The position numbers and the translations under genes were made by a program. From NCBI GenBank assembly GCA_021812735.1, contig JAKAMV010000339.1, forward strand, positions 1-9,215: DNA of 9,215 nucleotides, written 5' to 3'. Below the pieces are notes generated by a model that worked only from the letters and a program-made list of their open reading frames with translations, was not told the origin of the DNA and ran no database searches. How positions within the stretch are numbered: the first letter of the stretch is position 1; every line of letters starts with the position of its first letter. The stretch comes from Chloroflexota bacterium (GTDB lineage Bacteria > Chloroflexota > Limnocylindria > Limnocylindrales > CSP1-4). Shown here in pieces: positions 8,997-9,215 of the stretch.

Positions 8997-9215
8997 CGCT
9001 AAGCGTGGTGCGCATGCGGCGCGCACGGGGCGTGCCTGGGGCGCGCTAAGCGTGGTGCGCATGCGGCGCGCACGGGGCGTGCCTGGGGCGCGCTAAGCGT
9101 GGTGCGCATGCGGCGCGCACGGGGCGTGCCTGGGGCGCGCTAAGCGTGGTGCGCATCCGGCCCGCTAAGCGTGGCGCGCATGCGGCGCACATGGGCCCCA
9201 CCAAGCGTGGCGCAC
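8997..9215. repeat. 47-bp tandem repeat array, extending past the window edge
   Basis: Three identical contiguous 47-bp units (8997-9043, 9044-9090, 9091-9137), each opening CGCTAAGCGTGGTGCGCATG, followed by shortened variants of 25 bp (9138-9162) and 36 bp (9163-9198) and a partial unit (9199-9215) cut by the window end. Each full unit holds two small inverted repeats: GTGCGC/GCGCAC with a 7-nt loop and GCACG/CGTGC with a 3-nt loop. There are no unique spacers. The unit is not a multiple of three, which argues against a coding repeat. Identical full copies beside degenerate ones suggest recent expansion. Confidence 0.95.

Larger units (their letters stand above)
8471..9215. other. Gene-free region of 745 bp
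   Basis: After the transketolase leader (8471 to about 8560) no believable gene appears on either strand. Open frames exist in several overlapping frames, but they are Arg/Pro/Gly/Ala-rich, read through repeats, and match no family I recognise; this is what random sequence of this GC content gives. The region holds a diverged ~130-bp direct repeat, two copies of the perfect palindrome GAACGTTC (8708-8715 and 8797-8804), a small CCCAT/ATGGG hairpin (8692-8708), and the terminal 47-bp tandem array. Confidence 0.7.

Noticed and set aside
8008..9096. 362-residue plus-strand open frame running into the repeats
   Set aside because: Half is antisense to the transketolase gene and half is repeat-rich intergenic sequence; competing frames on both strands look the same.
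8997..9215. CRISPR array
   Set aside because: The units are contiguous with no unique spacers and no cas genes are nearby; it is a simple tandem repeat.

Overview
The window is a very GC-rich bacterial stretch (visibly around 70% or more). Start codons are mixed (ATG, GTG, TTG), Shine-Dalgarno sequences are strong, and intergenic gaps are short. A folD-fhs pair next to myo-inositol genes, with this base composition, suggests a free-living soil or freshwater heterotroph such as a high-GC Actinomycetota or Chloroflexota member. The sequence alone does not settle the phylum, and no rRNA or tRNA is visible.

Layout. Positions 1-2443 (+) hold the C-terminal five-sixths of folD, followed immediately by fhs; these are consecutive enzymes of tetrahydrofolate one-carbon metabolism. 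A strong hairpin at 2456-2489 separates them from a convergent minus-strand operon, iolD-iolE (5261 to 2515). A 246-bp divergent control region (5262-5507) follows, then plus-strand iolG (5508-6500). A second hairpin (6516-6552) separates iolG from a convergent two-gene minus-strand operon for a split transketolase (N-terminal subunit 8470-7541, C-terminal subunit 7544-6612). The last 745 bases (8471-9215) have no convincing gene: they hold the transketolase leader, a diverged ~130-bp direct repeat, and a 47-bp tandem repeat that runs off the window.

How the genes fit together. IolG, IolE and IolD are the first three enzymes of myo-inositol breakdown: oxidation to scyllo-inosose, dehydration to the diketone, and hydrolytic ring opening to 5-deoxyglucuronate. 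The later enzymes (IolB, IolC, IolJ, IolA), a transporter and a regulator are not in the window. In that place stands a two-subunit transketolase. The same AT-rich palindromic operator (core AATCG-N-TTACAC, central CG as in LacI-family sites) lies about 70-80 bp upstream of both iolD and the transketolase operon, in the same orientation to each. This ties the transketolase to the inositol genes as one likely regulon and raises the possibility of a non-standard lower pathway. That is inference; the sequence shows only the gene identities, their arrangement and the shared operators.
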